Part shown: one piece after another, positions 9,175-17,616 of the stretch
Layout: every line of letters starts with the position of its first letter
Numbering within the stretch: position 1 is the first letter of the stretch
DNA from: Elusimicrobiota bacterium
GTDB taxonomy: Bacteria > Elusimicrobiota > Endomicrobiia > Endomicrobiales > Endomicrobiaceae
Direction: 5' to 3'
Length of the DNA stretch: 64,000 nt
NCBI GenBank assembly: GCA_031274365.1
Contig: JAISQF010000008.1
Coordinates: 53,489 to 117,488, forward strand
Made by a program: the position numbers and the translations under genes
Notes under the pieces: generated by a model
Told to the model about the DNA's origin: nothing
Databases searched by the model: none
The model's input: only the letters and a program-made list of their open reading frames with translations

Positions 9175-10095
9175 TTATTTATCATTTCCTTCGCTTGTAT
9201 TAACTGTCAAAACACAAATTTTCCCGCCAAATATATAATATTTAATTTTATCATTATAAACTTTTTTTCTAAACAATGACAATTTAGAAAATAATTTATA
9301 TTTTGACATAACATAATCTTTATCCGGATTATCAACCCTTATTTCAAAATTATGACTTATTGCAAACTCTTTGAGCTTATTTCTCATATATAAATCATCA
9401 TTGTTTCTTTTTTTTACTTTTTCACTGTCAATCATATTTGTAATAGAATTATAAGAATCTCTCCTATAATGATACATGGCCTCCGGAACTAAAACCACTT
9501 TATTTGAATAATACAGCGCAGGAACAGAAAACATACTATCTTCGCCGCAACATCTTCCTTCTTCAAAACTAAGATTTTTATTCTTAACAAATTCGCTTTT
9601 GAAAAGAAACTTAGTAACTCCTGGATATCTCAGACACTCGGAAACATGGAGTTTATCGTAAACATTTGTAAGAATTGCATTTTGCGAAAAGTTTATCCCA
9701 GCCCAAGTCACTCCGTTGCTTCTAAAAAAACAAAGCCTGCTGCAAGCAATATCCGCTTGAGTATCAATCGCCGCCTTTATCATTTTCTCATAATAATCAA
9801 GATCTATATAATCGTCGCTGTCCATAAAATAAATATATTCGCCATGCGCCTGCTTCATCCCGGCATTTCTCGCGCCCGACGGTCCTTTATTAGCCTGCTT
9901 TACAATTTTTATACGCGGATCTTTGGCGGCATATTTTTCATAAACCAGATGCGAACCATCGGTAGATCCGTCATCAACTATTATTATTTCAAGGTTTTTA
10001 TAAGTTTGATATATTAAATTTTCCAAACACTGAGACAAATATTTCTCAACATTATAAACTGGAACTATTACGGATATTAAAAAATCTTGCGGCAT
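9175..10095 (-). CDS. Glycosyltransferase family 2 (paralogue 2 of 3)
   Basis: A 306-residue GT-A enzyme with FLISVIVPVYNVEKY, IIIVDDGSTDGS and YFMDSDDYIDLDYY. The start is the ATG at 10095 because it aligns with the starts of both paralogues and is preceded by GAGGAAAG; the in-frame TTG at 10158 would add 21 unmatched residues. The N- and C-terminal parts are nearly identical to those of 6952-7899 and 10199-11140, with a divergent centre that probably sets acceptor choice. A relic of a GT8 C-terminus follows the stop codon. Confidence 0.88.
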   Translation of the reverse strand: MPQDFLISVIVPVYNVEKYLSQCLENLIYQTYKNLEIIIVDDGSTDGSHLVYEKYAAKDPRIKIVKQANKGPSGARNAGMKQAHGEYIYFMDSDDYIDLDYYEKMIKAAIDTQADIACSRLCFFRSNGVTWAGINFSQNAILTNVYDKLHVSECLRYPGVTKFLFKSEFVKNKNLSFEEGRCCGEDSMFSVPALYYSNKVVLVPEAMYHYRRDSYNSITNMIDSEKVKKRNNDDLYMRNKLKEFAISHNFEIRVDNPDKDYVMSKYKLFSKLSLFRKKVYNDKIKYYIFGGKICVLTVNTSEGNDK

Positions 10096-10198
10096 TTTAC
10101 TTTCCTCGTCTAATGAATTTTTTAATGTCTCTTTATGTTTTTTTATATTTTCTCTCAAACATGTGGCAATTTCACTTCTGATTTAGAACAAACATAGA

Positions 10199-11140
10199 CT
10201 ATCCATCTTTTCCCTCGCTTAATTTAACCGTCAAAACACAAACTTTCCCGCCAAGTATATAGTATTTAATTTTATCATTATAAACCTTTTTTCTAAACAA
10301 TGACAATTTAGAAAATAATTTATATTTTGACATAACATAATCTTTATCCGGATTGTCAACTTCATACTCAAAGTTATGACTTCTCGCAAATTCTTTGAGC
10401 TTATTTAACATATATATATGATCGCTGTCTCTCTTTCTTGCCAGCTCATTATTAAACGCGCTTGAGATAGCGTCTAATCTTTTGAACCTGTAATGTAATT
10501 TTACATCAGGGACTAAAACTACTTTATTTGCATAATAAAGCGCCATATTAGAAAACAGCAAGTCCTGTCCCATACGTCCTTCTTCAAAACTAAGGTTTTT
10601 ATCTCTAACAAATTCCGTTCTTAAGAGATATTGCCAAGCGGCCAGAGGGGCGGCGGGACGATTTATATAAAGTTTGTCATAAATATTTGTAAGAATAGCG
10701 CTGTGAGAAAAAGTGTTATACCCCCAAGACATATCATCCCAATGTCCTCCCTCGCCGTCTCTAAAAAAAACAAAGCCTCCGCAAGCCATATCCGCTTGAG
10801 TATCAACCGCCGCTTTTAGCATTTTTTCATAATAATCAAGATCCAAATAATCGTCATTATCTATAAAATGAATATAATCGCCTTTAGCTTGCTTAAAACC
10901 AACATTGCTTGCAGCTGACGGCGACGGCCCTTTATTTTCCTGCTTTATAATTTTTATACGCGGATCTTGACTTGCATATTTTTCATAAACCAGATGCGAA
11001 CCGTCTGTAGACCCATCATCGACTATTATTATTTCAAGATTTTTATAAGTCTGAAATATTAAGTTTTCCAAGCATTGAGATAAATATTGTTCAGAATTAT
11101 AAACCGGAATTACTACGGATATTAAATGATTTTGCGGCAT
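10199..11140 (-). CDS. Glycosyltransferase family 2 (paralogue 3 of 3)
   Basis: A 313-residue GT-A enzyme: HLISVVIPVYNSEQY, IIIVDDGSTDGS and HFIDNDDYLDLDYY, where the usual DSD is DND. It belongs to the same conserved-ends, variable-middle set as 6952-7899 and 9175-10095. A glycine-rich insertion (DGEGGHWDD) lies where the other members have G-rich codons. The ATG at 11140 follows AAAGGAG. It is cytosolic and its substrate is unknown. Confidence 0.88.
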   Translation of the reverse strand: MPQNHLISVVIPVYNSEQYLSQCLENLIFQTYKNLEIIIVDDGSTDGSHLVYEKYASQDPRIKIIKQENKGPSPSAASNVGFKQAKGDYIHFIDNDDYLDLDYYEKMLKAAVDTQADMACGGFVFFRDGEGGHWDDMSWGYNTFSHSAILTNIYDKLYINRPAAPLAAWQYLLRTEFVRDKNLSFEEGRMGQDLLFSNMALYYANKVVLVPDVKLHYRFKRLDAISSAFNNELARKRDSDHIYMLNKLKEFARSHNFEYEVDNPDKDYVMSKYKLFSKLSLFRKKVYNDKIKYYILGGKVCVLTVKLSEGKDG

Positions 11141-11159
11141 CGCTCGCTCCTTTGATTAT

Positions 11160-11332
11160 TTTTTCACGTTAACTATCACTTCCGCCACATCTATATTTGA
11201 TTTTTTCTTATAAACTTTGCACAATCATCATATTCTCCTTAAATATTTTTCTCTTATCATTCTACGTTTATTTCTAAAAGGAATAAAATTTGTTAAAAAT
11301 TGTATCCCTTTGCGCATAATTCTATTTATCAT
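11160..11332 (-). pseudogene. Degenerate remnant of a glycan gene in a 270-base gap
   Basis: The gap between the GT8 gene and the GT2 gene holds an ATG-started 34-codon frame at 11332-11228 (including FLTNFIPFRNKRRMIREKY). It is very like the FIP-x-K-x4-R-x3-R segment at the N-terminus of the WbsX protein (15394-16701) and the GT92-like protein (34634-35584). After its stop, a shifted frame reads on toward 11160 (VYKKKSNIDVAEVIVNVKK). I read this as an eroded gene end. It could instead be a small gene, but no good ribosome-binding site precedes it. Confidence 0.35.
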
Positions 11333-11410
11333 TTTATTATGATACTCATTTCGTTTTTTTAATAACTCATATTTATCTCATACTCCATATATAAATATTA
11401 CTTGCAAATC

Positions 11411-12448
11411 TTATTTATAAAAAAACAAATTAAAAGCCGCGTATATCAATAAAACTAAAATTATAAAACAGATTGCACCTTTATAAAACCTCATCTTATG
11501 TCTTATATAAGATCTAATTTCATCCCGCGCATTATTTGTATTTTCCCTCGCAATTTCCACAGAAATATCCATAATTATTTTTTCATAAGAATATGTCTTA
11601 CGGGCATAATGCCACCAAAAACTGCTCCAAAATAAATCTGTTCCGCGATACCAAGGCTTAAAATAGCCTGCGTAATGGATAATATATGGGTTCTCTTGCG
11701 CTTCTTTAATTTCATCTTGACCAAATATCAAAAATATCCTATTATGAAACCTCTTGTCTGATACAATAACTGGACAGAAATTATATTTAAGATTTAACGG
11801 ATAAATTTTATTAAAACATACCTTGTTTATGATATTTTGATCAAAACCTAAAAGCTTGTTGCGATCTTTGCGAGACTCCTCTAAGAAAATTGGAAAAATA
11901 TCCATCTCTCTCATCAGCTTCAGATTCATAATTAAAACACCGGCATTAATATACTGATCAAGTGAAGGAATACCATACTCTTTATAATGTTCATCAGGAA
12001 TCGTTTGCAAACAAATCCAAGGATCACGAACCCCTGCAACTAGATACCCTGCCCCATATTCTCCTGCCATTTTAAATCTCGTCTCATACATCTCTGATAA
12101 ATCACAATTAACTACTAAATCAACATCAAGACATATGCAAAAATCATATTTTTCAGGTAGTAATTCACATGCTTGTAATCTATAATATACTTCTTTGCCT
12201 AACGGTTTTGCCATGTATGAATGTTTGAAAGTATTTTCAGCATATATAAAATTAATTTTATGCCTATAATATTTTTCTATTTCTGAAACAATTATTCTTT
12301 TTGAATCCTCTAAAAAATCATTGCTGATAAGAAAATAAAAATCATAAATAGTATTTTCATTAGCATTTTCTAAAATAGAAACTACCGTCACGCTTGCATA
12401 CGCGGCGAAATACTCGTTTGACGTCATAACAACCGGAATTACATTCAT
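11411..12448 (-). CDS. Glycosyltransferase family 8 with C-terminal membrane anchor
   Basis: A 345-residue GT8 enzyme. The N-terminal VIPVVMTSNEYFAAYASVTV, the DVD motif (108-110, FCICLDVDLVV), YINAGVLIMNLKLMR and IIHYAGYFKPW are family features. Unusually it ends in a hydrophobic segment (about residues 324-343) and a FYK tail, suggesting attachment to the inner membrane. The next gene (12512-13520) is a tandem paralogue with a nearly identical end. At the site of the paralogue's G16 tract this copy reads GAATATGGGGCAGGGTAT, an interrupted version that cannot slip easily, so it appears locked on. The ATG follows AAAGAGG. Confidence 0.88.
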   Translation of the reverse strand: MNVIPVVMTSNEYFAAYASVTVVSILENANENTIYDFYFLISNDFLEDSKRIIVSEIEKYYRHKINFIYAENTFKHSYMAKPLGKEVYYRLQACELLPEKYDFCICLDVDLVVNCDLSEMYETRFKMAGEYGAGYLVAGVRDPWICLQTIPDEHYKEYGIPSLDQYINAGVLIMNLKLMREMDIFPIFLEESRKDRNKLLGFDQNIINKVCFNKIYPLNLKYNFCPVIVSDKRFHNRIFLIFGQDEIKEAQENPYIIHYAGYFKPWYRGTDLFWSSFWWHYARKTYSYEKIIMDISVEIARENTNNARDEIRSYIRHKMRFYKGAICFIILVLLIYAAFNLFFYK

Positions 12449-12511
12449 TACAATACCTCTTTATTATTTTTTCTAATACTCCATAATATAAATAAAATTA
12501 CTCTGTAACTC

Positions 12512-13520
12512 TTATTTATAAAAAAACAAATTAAACACCGCGTATATCAATAAAATTAAAATTATAAAACATATTGTAATTTTATAAAATCTCATCTTAT
12601 GCCTTACATAAGATCTAATTTCATCCCGCGCATTATTTGTATTTTTCCTCGCAATTTCCACAGAAATATCCATAATTATTTTTTCATAAGAATATGTCTT
12701 GCGGGCATAACGCCACCAAAAACTGCTCCAAAAGAAATCTGCGCTGCGAAACCAAGGTTTACATTCGCCCACATAATGGATAATATATGGTTTTTCTTGC
12801 GCGGCATCAACTTCATCTCGGCTTAATTCTTTATAAAACTCTTCTTTTGGAATATGTAAATAAAAATTATACTTAAGATTTAATAGATAAATTTTATTAA
12901 AACATATTTTATTTATGATATCTTGATCAGCCAAAAGATGCTTTTTGCGAGACTCCTCAAGGAAAATTGGAAAAATATCCATCTCTCTCATAAGTTTTAA
13001 ATTCATAATTAAAACACCGCTATTGATATATTGATCAGATGAAGGAATGCCAAGCTTTTTACAATAATCAGGAATGCGAAGAATTGCAATACCTCGAACC
13101 CCTGCAACTAAATACCCCCCCCCCCCCCCCGTCTCCTGCCATTTTAAGTCTTGTCTCATACATCTCTGATAAATCGCAATTAACTATTAGATCACAGTCA
13201 AGATATATACAAAAATCATATTTTTCAGGCAGTAATTCGCATGCTTGCAATCTATAATATGCTACAAGACTAAGATAAGGCACATAATATGAAGAATTAA
13301 AGGTATCCCCGACAGATATAAAATTAATTTTATGTCTATGATATTTTTCTATTTCTAAAATAATTATTCTTTTTGAATCCTCTGAAAAATCATTACCGAT
13401 AAGAAAATAAAAATCATAAATAGTGTTTTCATTGGCATTTTCTAAAATAGAAACCATTGTCACGCTTGCATACACAGCAAAATCATTGTTTGACGACATA
13501 ACAATTGGAATGACATTCAT
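12512..13520 (-). CDS. Phase-variable GT8 glycosyltransferase, out of frame in this sequence
   Basis: Paralogue of 11411-12448 with the same N-terminus, an LDCD motif, YINSGVLIMNLKLMR and C-terminal membrane anchor. The coding strand contains 16 consecutive G (plus-strand C at 13115-13130) between MAGD and YLVAGVR. With 16 G the reading frame shifts and ends at 13068 after 150 residues; the rest of the gene continues intact in another frame down to 12512. With 15 G (or 12 or 18) the two halves join to a protein of about 335 residues that aligns with its sibling through this site. Slipped-strand phase variation is the natural reading; a homopolymer sequencing error is the alternative. The ATG at 13520 follows GAGAGG. 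Confidence 0.85.
13115..13130. repeat. Homopolymeric C16/G16 tract inside a GT8 gene
   Basis: Sixteen uninterrupted C on the plus strand (G in the coding strand), encoding a polyglycine run at a loop position. Such a run is exceptional in this AT-rich sequence. Its length decides the frame of the GT8 gene: 16 is off, a multiple of three is on. Confidence 0.92.
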
Positions 13521-13532
13521 ACAACACCTCTC

Positions 13533-13988
13533 TTATTTTTTTACCGCGGGATTTCCAATCACAACAGCGCCGTCTTCAACGTCTTTTGTCACAACGCTGC
13601 CCGCTCCGATTAGTGCATTCTCGCCTATTGTAATTCCAGGAAGTATCGTCGCATTTCCTCCGACAGAAGCGCCTTTTTTAATCAATATTTTCTCCAACTT
13701 AAAATTTTTATTACCCGATTTAGGATACTTATCATTACAGAATGTAACGTTTGGACCTATAAAAACATCATCCTCTATTTCTATCCCGTCCCAAATTTGA
13801 ACTCCGCATTTTATCGTCACATTGTCCCCGACAATCACGTCGTTTTCTATAAATACATTTGCGCAAATATTGCAGTTTTTTCCTATTTTTGCGCCCGGCA
13901 AAATAATGCAAAACTGCCAGATCTTTGTCCCCTCGCCGATATTTTCGCTTTGAACGTCGGACAATTTATTTATCATTTTTTCTTGCAT
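13533..13988 (-). CDS. Hexapeptide-repeat acyltransferase, FdtC/QdtC-like
   Basis: A 151-residue left-handed beta-helix protein with repeating [LIV]-G-x4 hexapeptides ([54 protein letters not shown]). It matches short sugar N-acetyltransferases that acetylate dTDP-3-amino-3,6-dideoxyhexoses with acetyl-CoA. Its start overlaps the end of the fdtA-like gene by 16 bases, the arrangement expected for coupled FdtA/FdtC enzymes, while the aminotransferase partner is at the window's left edge. Other hexapeptide acetyltransferases look similar, so the substrate rests on context. Confidence 0.82.
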   Translation of the reverse strand: MQEKMINKLSDVQSENIGEGTKIWQFCIILPGAKIGKNCNICANVFIENDVIVGDNVTIKCGVQIWDGIEIEDDVFIGPNVTFCNDKYPKSGNKNFKLEKILIKKGASVGGNATILPGITIGENALIGAGSVVTKDVEDGAVVIGNPAVKK

Positions 13989-14371
13989 TTTAAGAATTCC
14001 TCATAATCTTTAATATATTCTTTTTCATTATAATATTGATTTGCCAAAACCATTATTACGCAGTCTTTAGAAAAATTAACAAACTCTCTCCATATATTTC
14101 CCTCTATATAAATCGCTTTCAGAGGAGAATCTAAAGTTATTTTTTCCTTTCTATCGCCGTCGTCTAAATAAAAATCGCAGCTGCCGCTGACGCAAATAAT
14201 ATATTGTTTAAGATTTTTATGACTGTGTTTTCCCCTCACAAAATCTTTTTTAGTCCCAAAAATATAATATACCCTTTTAATTTCAAAAGGAATATTTTTT
14301 TCCGCCTCTAAAGCGACAAGAGATCCGTTTTTATCTCCAAAACTTTTAAGTTCGACAATTTTATATTCCAT
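13973..14371 (-). CDS. dTDP-4-keto-6-deoxyhexose 3,4-ketoisomerase, FdtA/QdtA (WxcM-like cupin)
   Basis: A 132-residue cupin. Starting at the ATG at 14371 it reads [22 protein letters not shown], followed by [25 protein letters not shown] (the H-x-H motif of the sugar ketoisomerases) and a [18 protein letters not shown] stretch. The upstream in-frame start at 14488 is rejected because its 39 extra residues lie within the preceding epimerase gene and do not resemble the family. The gene overlaps the epimerase stop by 11 bases and the acyltransferase start by 16. It moves the keto group from C4 to C3 of dTDP-4-keto-6-deoxyglucose. Whether the product is the galacto (FdtA) or gluco (QdtA) isomer cannot be read from the sequence. 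Confidence 0.87.
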   Translation of the reverse strand: MEYKIVELKSFGDKNGSLVALEAEKNIPFEIKRVYYIFGTKKDFVRGKHSHKNLKQYIICVSGSCDFYLDDGDRKEKITLDSPLKAIYIEGNIWREFVNFSKDCVIMVLANQYYNEKEYIKDYEEFLKCKKK

Positions 14372-15320
14372 TATTTTGTTTTTTTCTCCATAACAAAAAT
14401 TCTTCCACTCCTTCCTTAAAAGACGTCTTAGGTTCAAATTTAAGCAGAGTTTTTGCTTTCGAAATATCGCAGACAGTCCTTTCCACATCGCCTTTTTGCA
14501 TAGGAAGATTTTTTCTTAAAGCTTTTTTTCCGACGGCTTTTTCAATGACCGCTATCATTTCATTTAATGTTATCGGCGAGCCTCCGCCGAGATTTATTAT
14601 TTCATAAGAGCTTTTATCATAATCTATCGCCGCGCTTATTCCGTTTATAATATCGTCGATATAAGTATAATCTCTTTTAGAACTGCCGTCGCCAAAAACG
14701 GGAATTTCTTTGCCTTCTTCAATTAACTCCGCAAATTTTCTTATGGCCAAATCTGGTCTCTGACGCGGACCATAAACTGTAAAAAATCTCAAACATATTG
14801 ATTTTATCGCATATAAAAACGAATATGTGTATATCAATTGCTCGCAAGCGGATTTTGTCATCGCATAAGGAGAAATCGGCTCGCTTACTTTTAAGTCTTC
14901 CGAAAATTTATCGGCCTTGCAATTGCCGTATACTGAGGATGAAGATGCAAAAACAAGTTTTTTAATTTCTTTTTTTTTCATCTGCTCTAAAACATTTAGA
15001 GTTCCCGAAATATTTGTCTGCACAAAAATTTCTGAATTTTCTATAGAAGCCCTGACCCCCGCGTTTGCCGCTATATGAATCACAGCGTCAATTTTATTTT
15101 CGTCAAAAACTTTTTCCAATATTTGTTTATCGCAAATATCTCCGCGATACAAGCGGTATTTTGGATTTTGCAAATTATGCCTGACATTATTTTCTTTAAG
15201 CGCCGGATCATAATAATTATTAAAATTATCAAGGACAATTATTTCTTTGCCTTTTAACAATAAAGCGTCGGCAAGACTTGAACCTATAAAACCGGCGCCT
15301 CCTGTAATCAATATTTTCAT
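14361..15320 (-). CDS. NAD-dependent nucleotide-sugar epimerase, UDP-glucuronate 4-epimerase-like
   Basis: A 319-residue short-chain dehydrogenase/reductase. GGAGFIG (7-13) binds NAD, Y152-x3-K156 is the catalytic pair and SSSSVYG is the substrate serine region. DNFNNYYDPALKENN, RFFTVYGPRQRPDLA and GDVERTVCDISKA are characteristic of UDP-glucuronate or UDP-galacturonate 4-epimerases rather than plain GalE. It overlaps the fdtA-like gene by 11 bases. It probably supplies a uronic acid for the glycan; UDP-glucose 4-epimerase activity is the alternative. Confidence 0.87.
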   Translation of the reverse strand: MKILITGGAGFIGSSLADALLLKGKEIIVLDNFNNYYDPALKENNVRHNLQNPKYRLYRGDICDKQILEKVFDENKIDAVIHIAANAGVRASIENSEIFVQTNISGTLNVLEQMKKKEIKKLVFASSSSVYGNCKADKFSEDLKVSEPISPYAMTKSACEQLIYTYSFLYAIKSICLRFFTVYGPRQRPDLAIRKFAELIEEGKEIPVFGDGSSKRDYTYIDDIINGISAAIDYDKSSYEIINLGGGSPITLNEMIAVIEKAVGKKALRKNLPMQKGDVERTVCDISKAKTLLKFEPKTSFKEGVEEFLLWRKKQNNGI

Positions 15321-15393
15321 TTTTCCTCTTTATTTTAATTTAGATACAGACGCTTTTACTTTTTTTTGAAAACAACAATTATAAGAACTATTA

Positions 15394-16701
15394 TTACAAA
15401 CTTTCTTCTAAAGCGTCTCTTGTCGCTTGTAAATAAGCGTATCCATATTTTCTATCGGGCTCTAAATGAGCGCCTTCGGCCCATTCATTCCAAGCGTTTA
15501 TAAAAACTATTTGCTCGTCTTTTTTATGATATTTTTTTGTCCATGACAAACAGTATTTAAGCCATTGTTTATAAAGCTCGGGCGTTAGTCCAAACAAAAC
15601 GCTTCCATTATTTGGAAAACGCGGAGTATTGTCCCAAGACGGAAAACAAGCCTTAAATAAATTATATACGTCGTTTTTATCATTTAAGTAAATTTCATTT
15701 TTCACATAACTTTCCATATCGTAAATTCTGCCGTCAAAATTCGGATTAACATATCCAAAAATTTTCTTATCCGGAACATTAAGCTCTTTATTTTTATTAC
15801 TTCTTAAATTGTGAGGAGGAAAATCCGCATAAGCGTCAAAACCCCACTCCGCAGTATCTTGAGAGTGAAACTCGCTTTCAAACATTTCGCTTGTTCTTGC
15901 ATAAATCAAATACAATTCTCCGACATTATTTTCTTCTGCTAATTTTCTCAAACTTTCAAAAAAAGTTTTTACCGTTTCTTTATCAAAAAGATGAGGTTTA
16001 TAAACGACTAATAAAATTTTTCCGTCTATTTTTATATATCTTGCGTCGCGCCAATAAGGCTCTATATCGTAAAAAAACTTCTCGACGTCGCCGGACTTAA
16101 ACTCCTGCCGCATTATCACTTCTTTATCTCCGGCATCCCATTTTCTCGTCCAATTTTCCAAAGCCCAGCAAAAACAAAAAGGGAAATCCAAACTTTTATT
16201 TTTAAGATAATTATTAAAAGGTTTGTCCAATAATTTTTCTCCCGAAAACCAATAATAATAAGCGCAAAATCCATATACGCCGTATAATTTAGCCAATTCA
16301 ATTTGTCTAAACATAATATCTTCATGAGACAAATCGTAAAAACCCACGTCTATGGGCAAACGCGGCTGATAATGATCCTTAAATAGAGGCGTAGCTTTTG
16401 TAACATTAAACCATTCCGTAAAACCCTGGCAATAATTACGGCTGTTTTGCTCTATCGGATAAAATTGAGGAAGATAAAAAGCTAAAAGTTTTATATCAAA
16501 AGATTTTGACGGCTGTGTTTTTGCTATGTCAACAAAACAATCTTTATTGTCTTTGTTTTCCAAATATTTAACAAATTCGCCGTAAAAAACGGCGTTCTCT
16601 TTATCTTTTATGAATTTTACAAACAATTTATTTCTAACTTTTTTTCTCAACTCTTTTTTAGGAATAAAAGCGCTTATTAAATTGATTAATAATTTTTTCA
16701 T
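15394..16701 (-). CDS. WbsX-family glycosyltransferase-like protein (GH99-like fold)
   Basis: A 435-residue protein. LLAFYLPQFYPIEQN, the GFTEWFNVTKATPLFKDHYQPRLP region (split here by family convention), FCAYYYWFSGEKLLDKP and a C-terminal FINAWNEWAEGAHLEPD are the hallmarks of the WbsX family found in O-antigen and capsule loci. The N-terminal basic FIPKKELRKKVRNKL segment recurs in other proteins of this window. It is assigned to surface polysaccharide assembly; whether it is a transferase or an endo-acting glycosidase is unsettled for the family. The ATG follows GGAGAG. Confidence 0.87.
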   Translation of the reverse strand: MKKLLINLISAFIPKKELRKKVRNKLFVKFIKDKENAVFYGEFVKYLENKDNKDCFVDIAKTQPSKSFDIKLLAFYLPQFYPIEQNSRNYCQGFTEWFNVTKATPLFKDHYQPRLPIDVGFYDLSHEDIMFRQIELAKLYGVYGFCAYYYWFSGEKLLDKPFNNYLKNKSLDFPFCFCWALENWTRKWDAGDKEVIMRQEFKSGDVEKFFYDIEPYWRDARYIKIDGKILLVVYKPHLFDKETVKTFFESLRKLAEENNVGELYLIYARTSEMFESEFHSQDTAEWGFDAYADFPPHNLRSNKNKELNVPDKKIFGYVNPNFDGRIYDMESYVKNEIYLNDKNDVYNLFKACFPSWDNTPRFPNNGSVLFGLTPELYKQWLKYCLSWTKKYHKKDEQIVFINAWNEWAEGAHLEPDRKYGYAYLQATRDALEESL

Positions 16702-16729
16702 TTACTCTCCGAAAATATTTTTATATTTT

Positions 16730-17584
16730 TTAAGTTAAAGGAATAAGAGGCTTTGGCTCTCTTAACCGCGACTGCTTTTCAATTATTTTTTTAGATAATC
16801 TTATCCATTTTGAAATTTGGCGCTTGCGAAGCAAAAATTTAGGAATAAAGGAACGCATATCGTCAAACTTCCATTTGCCTTCAGAACTTCCCCGCCCAAA
16901 ATGAGAACACATAATTTCATCCGTTCCTTTCATAAAAAATTCAAGACAATAAATTCCGGGAAAATATCTGCTTTTTATATAATTGTGTTTTGTATAAATT
17001 CCGTCAAAAACATAAAATTTATGATTTTGTCTAATACATTCTTTTCTAACAAGCCAGCCCGTGTCTTTTTGTTCCAATGAATTTCCATTATCCGAATTAG
17101 CCCAATTCTCGTCGGGACACAATGTCGGTGAACCTAACTCTTTATATTTTTGCGCGTCAAACATAGTCGCATAAACCTCGGGAAAATCTATGGGTTTATA
17201 AATATTAAAAACGGCGGGCGTCCCTAATAATGTATAACCGCCTTTTTGCATTTCATTTATAATATCGTCGTCCCAATACTTTCTCAAAAAAATACAGTCC
17301 GCATCCATTAAAAGAAAATAAGACGTGTCTGCTTTTGATATAAGCAAGTCTATTGATTTTCCGTGAGCGATGCTGGGCTGATCGTTTCCTTGTTGTCTTA
17401 CTATAATTTCCGCATTTTGATAATTTTGAACCGCTTTGCGTAAATTAAGAAAATCCTCCGGCTTGCTTCCATTATCGCAAATTATCATTTTCCATTTTCT
17501 TTTTGTCAGTTTGGAAAAAGAAAAAAGCATAAGCTCTATAAAATGAGAAGTATTGTAATTAACCGTAAGAATTGTTATTTCCAT
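16730..17584 (-). CDS. Glycosyltransferase family 2
   Basis: A 284-residue GT-A protein. ITILTVNYNTSHFIELM at the N-terminus, MIICDNGSKPEDF and the metal-binding LLMDADCIFLR are the GT2 signatures. The C-terminal third is basic. The ATG at 17584 is preceded by AAAGGG. It lies 32 bases after the aminotransferase gene and likely belongs to the same transcript. Donor and acceptor are unknown. Confidence 0.85.
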   Translation of the reverse strand: MEITILTVNYNTSHFIELMLFSFSKLTKRKWKMIICDNGSKPEDFLNLRKAVQNYQNAEIIVRQQGNDQPSIAHGKSIDLLISKADTSYFLLMDADCIFLRKYWDDDIINEMQKGGYTLLGTPAVFNIYKPIDFPEVYATMFDAQKYKELGSPTLCPDENWANSDNGNSLEQKDTGWLVRKECIRQNHKFYVFDGIYTKHNYIKSRYFPGIYCLEFFMKGTDEIMCSHFGRGSSEGKWKFDDMRSFIPKFLLRKRQISKWIRLSKKIIEKQSRLREPKPLIPLT

Positions 17585-17616
17585 TCTTAATCCCTTTTTA
17601 ATTATTACCGCGCAAA

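Noticed and set aside
10096-10158. N-terminal extension of the GT2 gene from a TTG
   Set aside because: The ATG at 10095 aligns with both paralogues and has a strong ribosome-binding site.
13115-13130. The C16 tract as a plain sequencing artefact
   Set aside because: Possible, but both halves of the gene are intact and join at a length that is a multiple of three, and the tract lies in a surface glycosyltransferase gene. Phase variation explains more.
14372-14488. N-terminal extension of the fdtA-like gene
   Set aside because: The extra residues are the epimerase coding region in another frame and do not match the cupin family.
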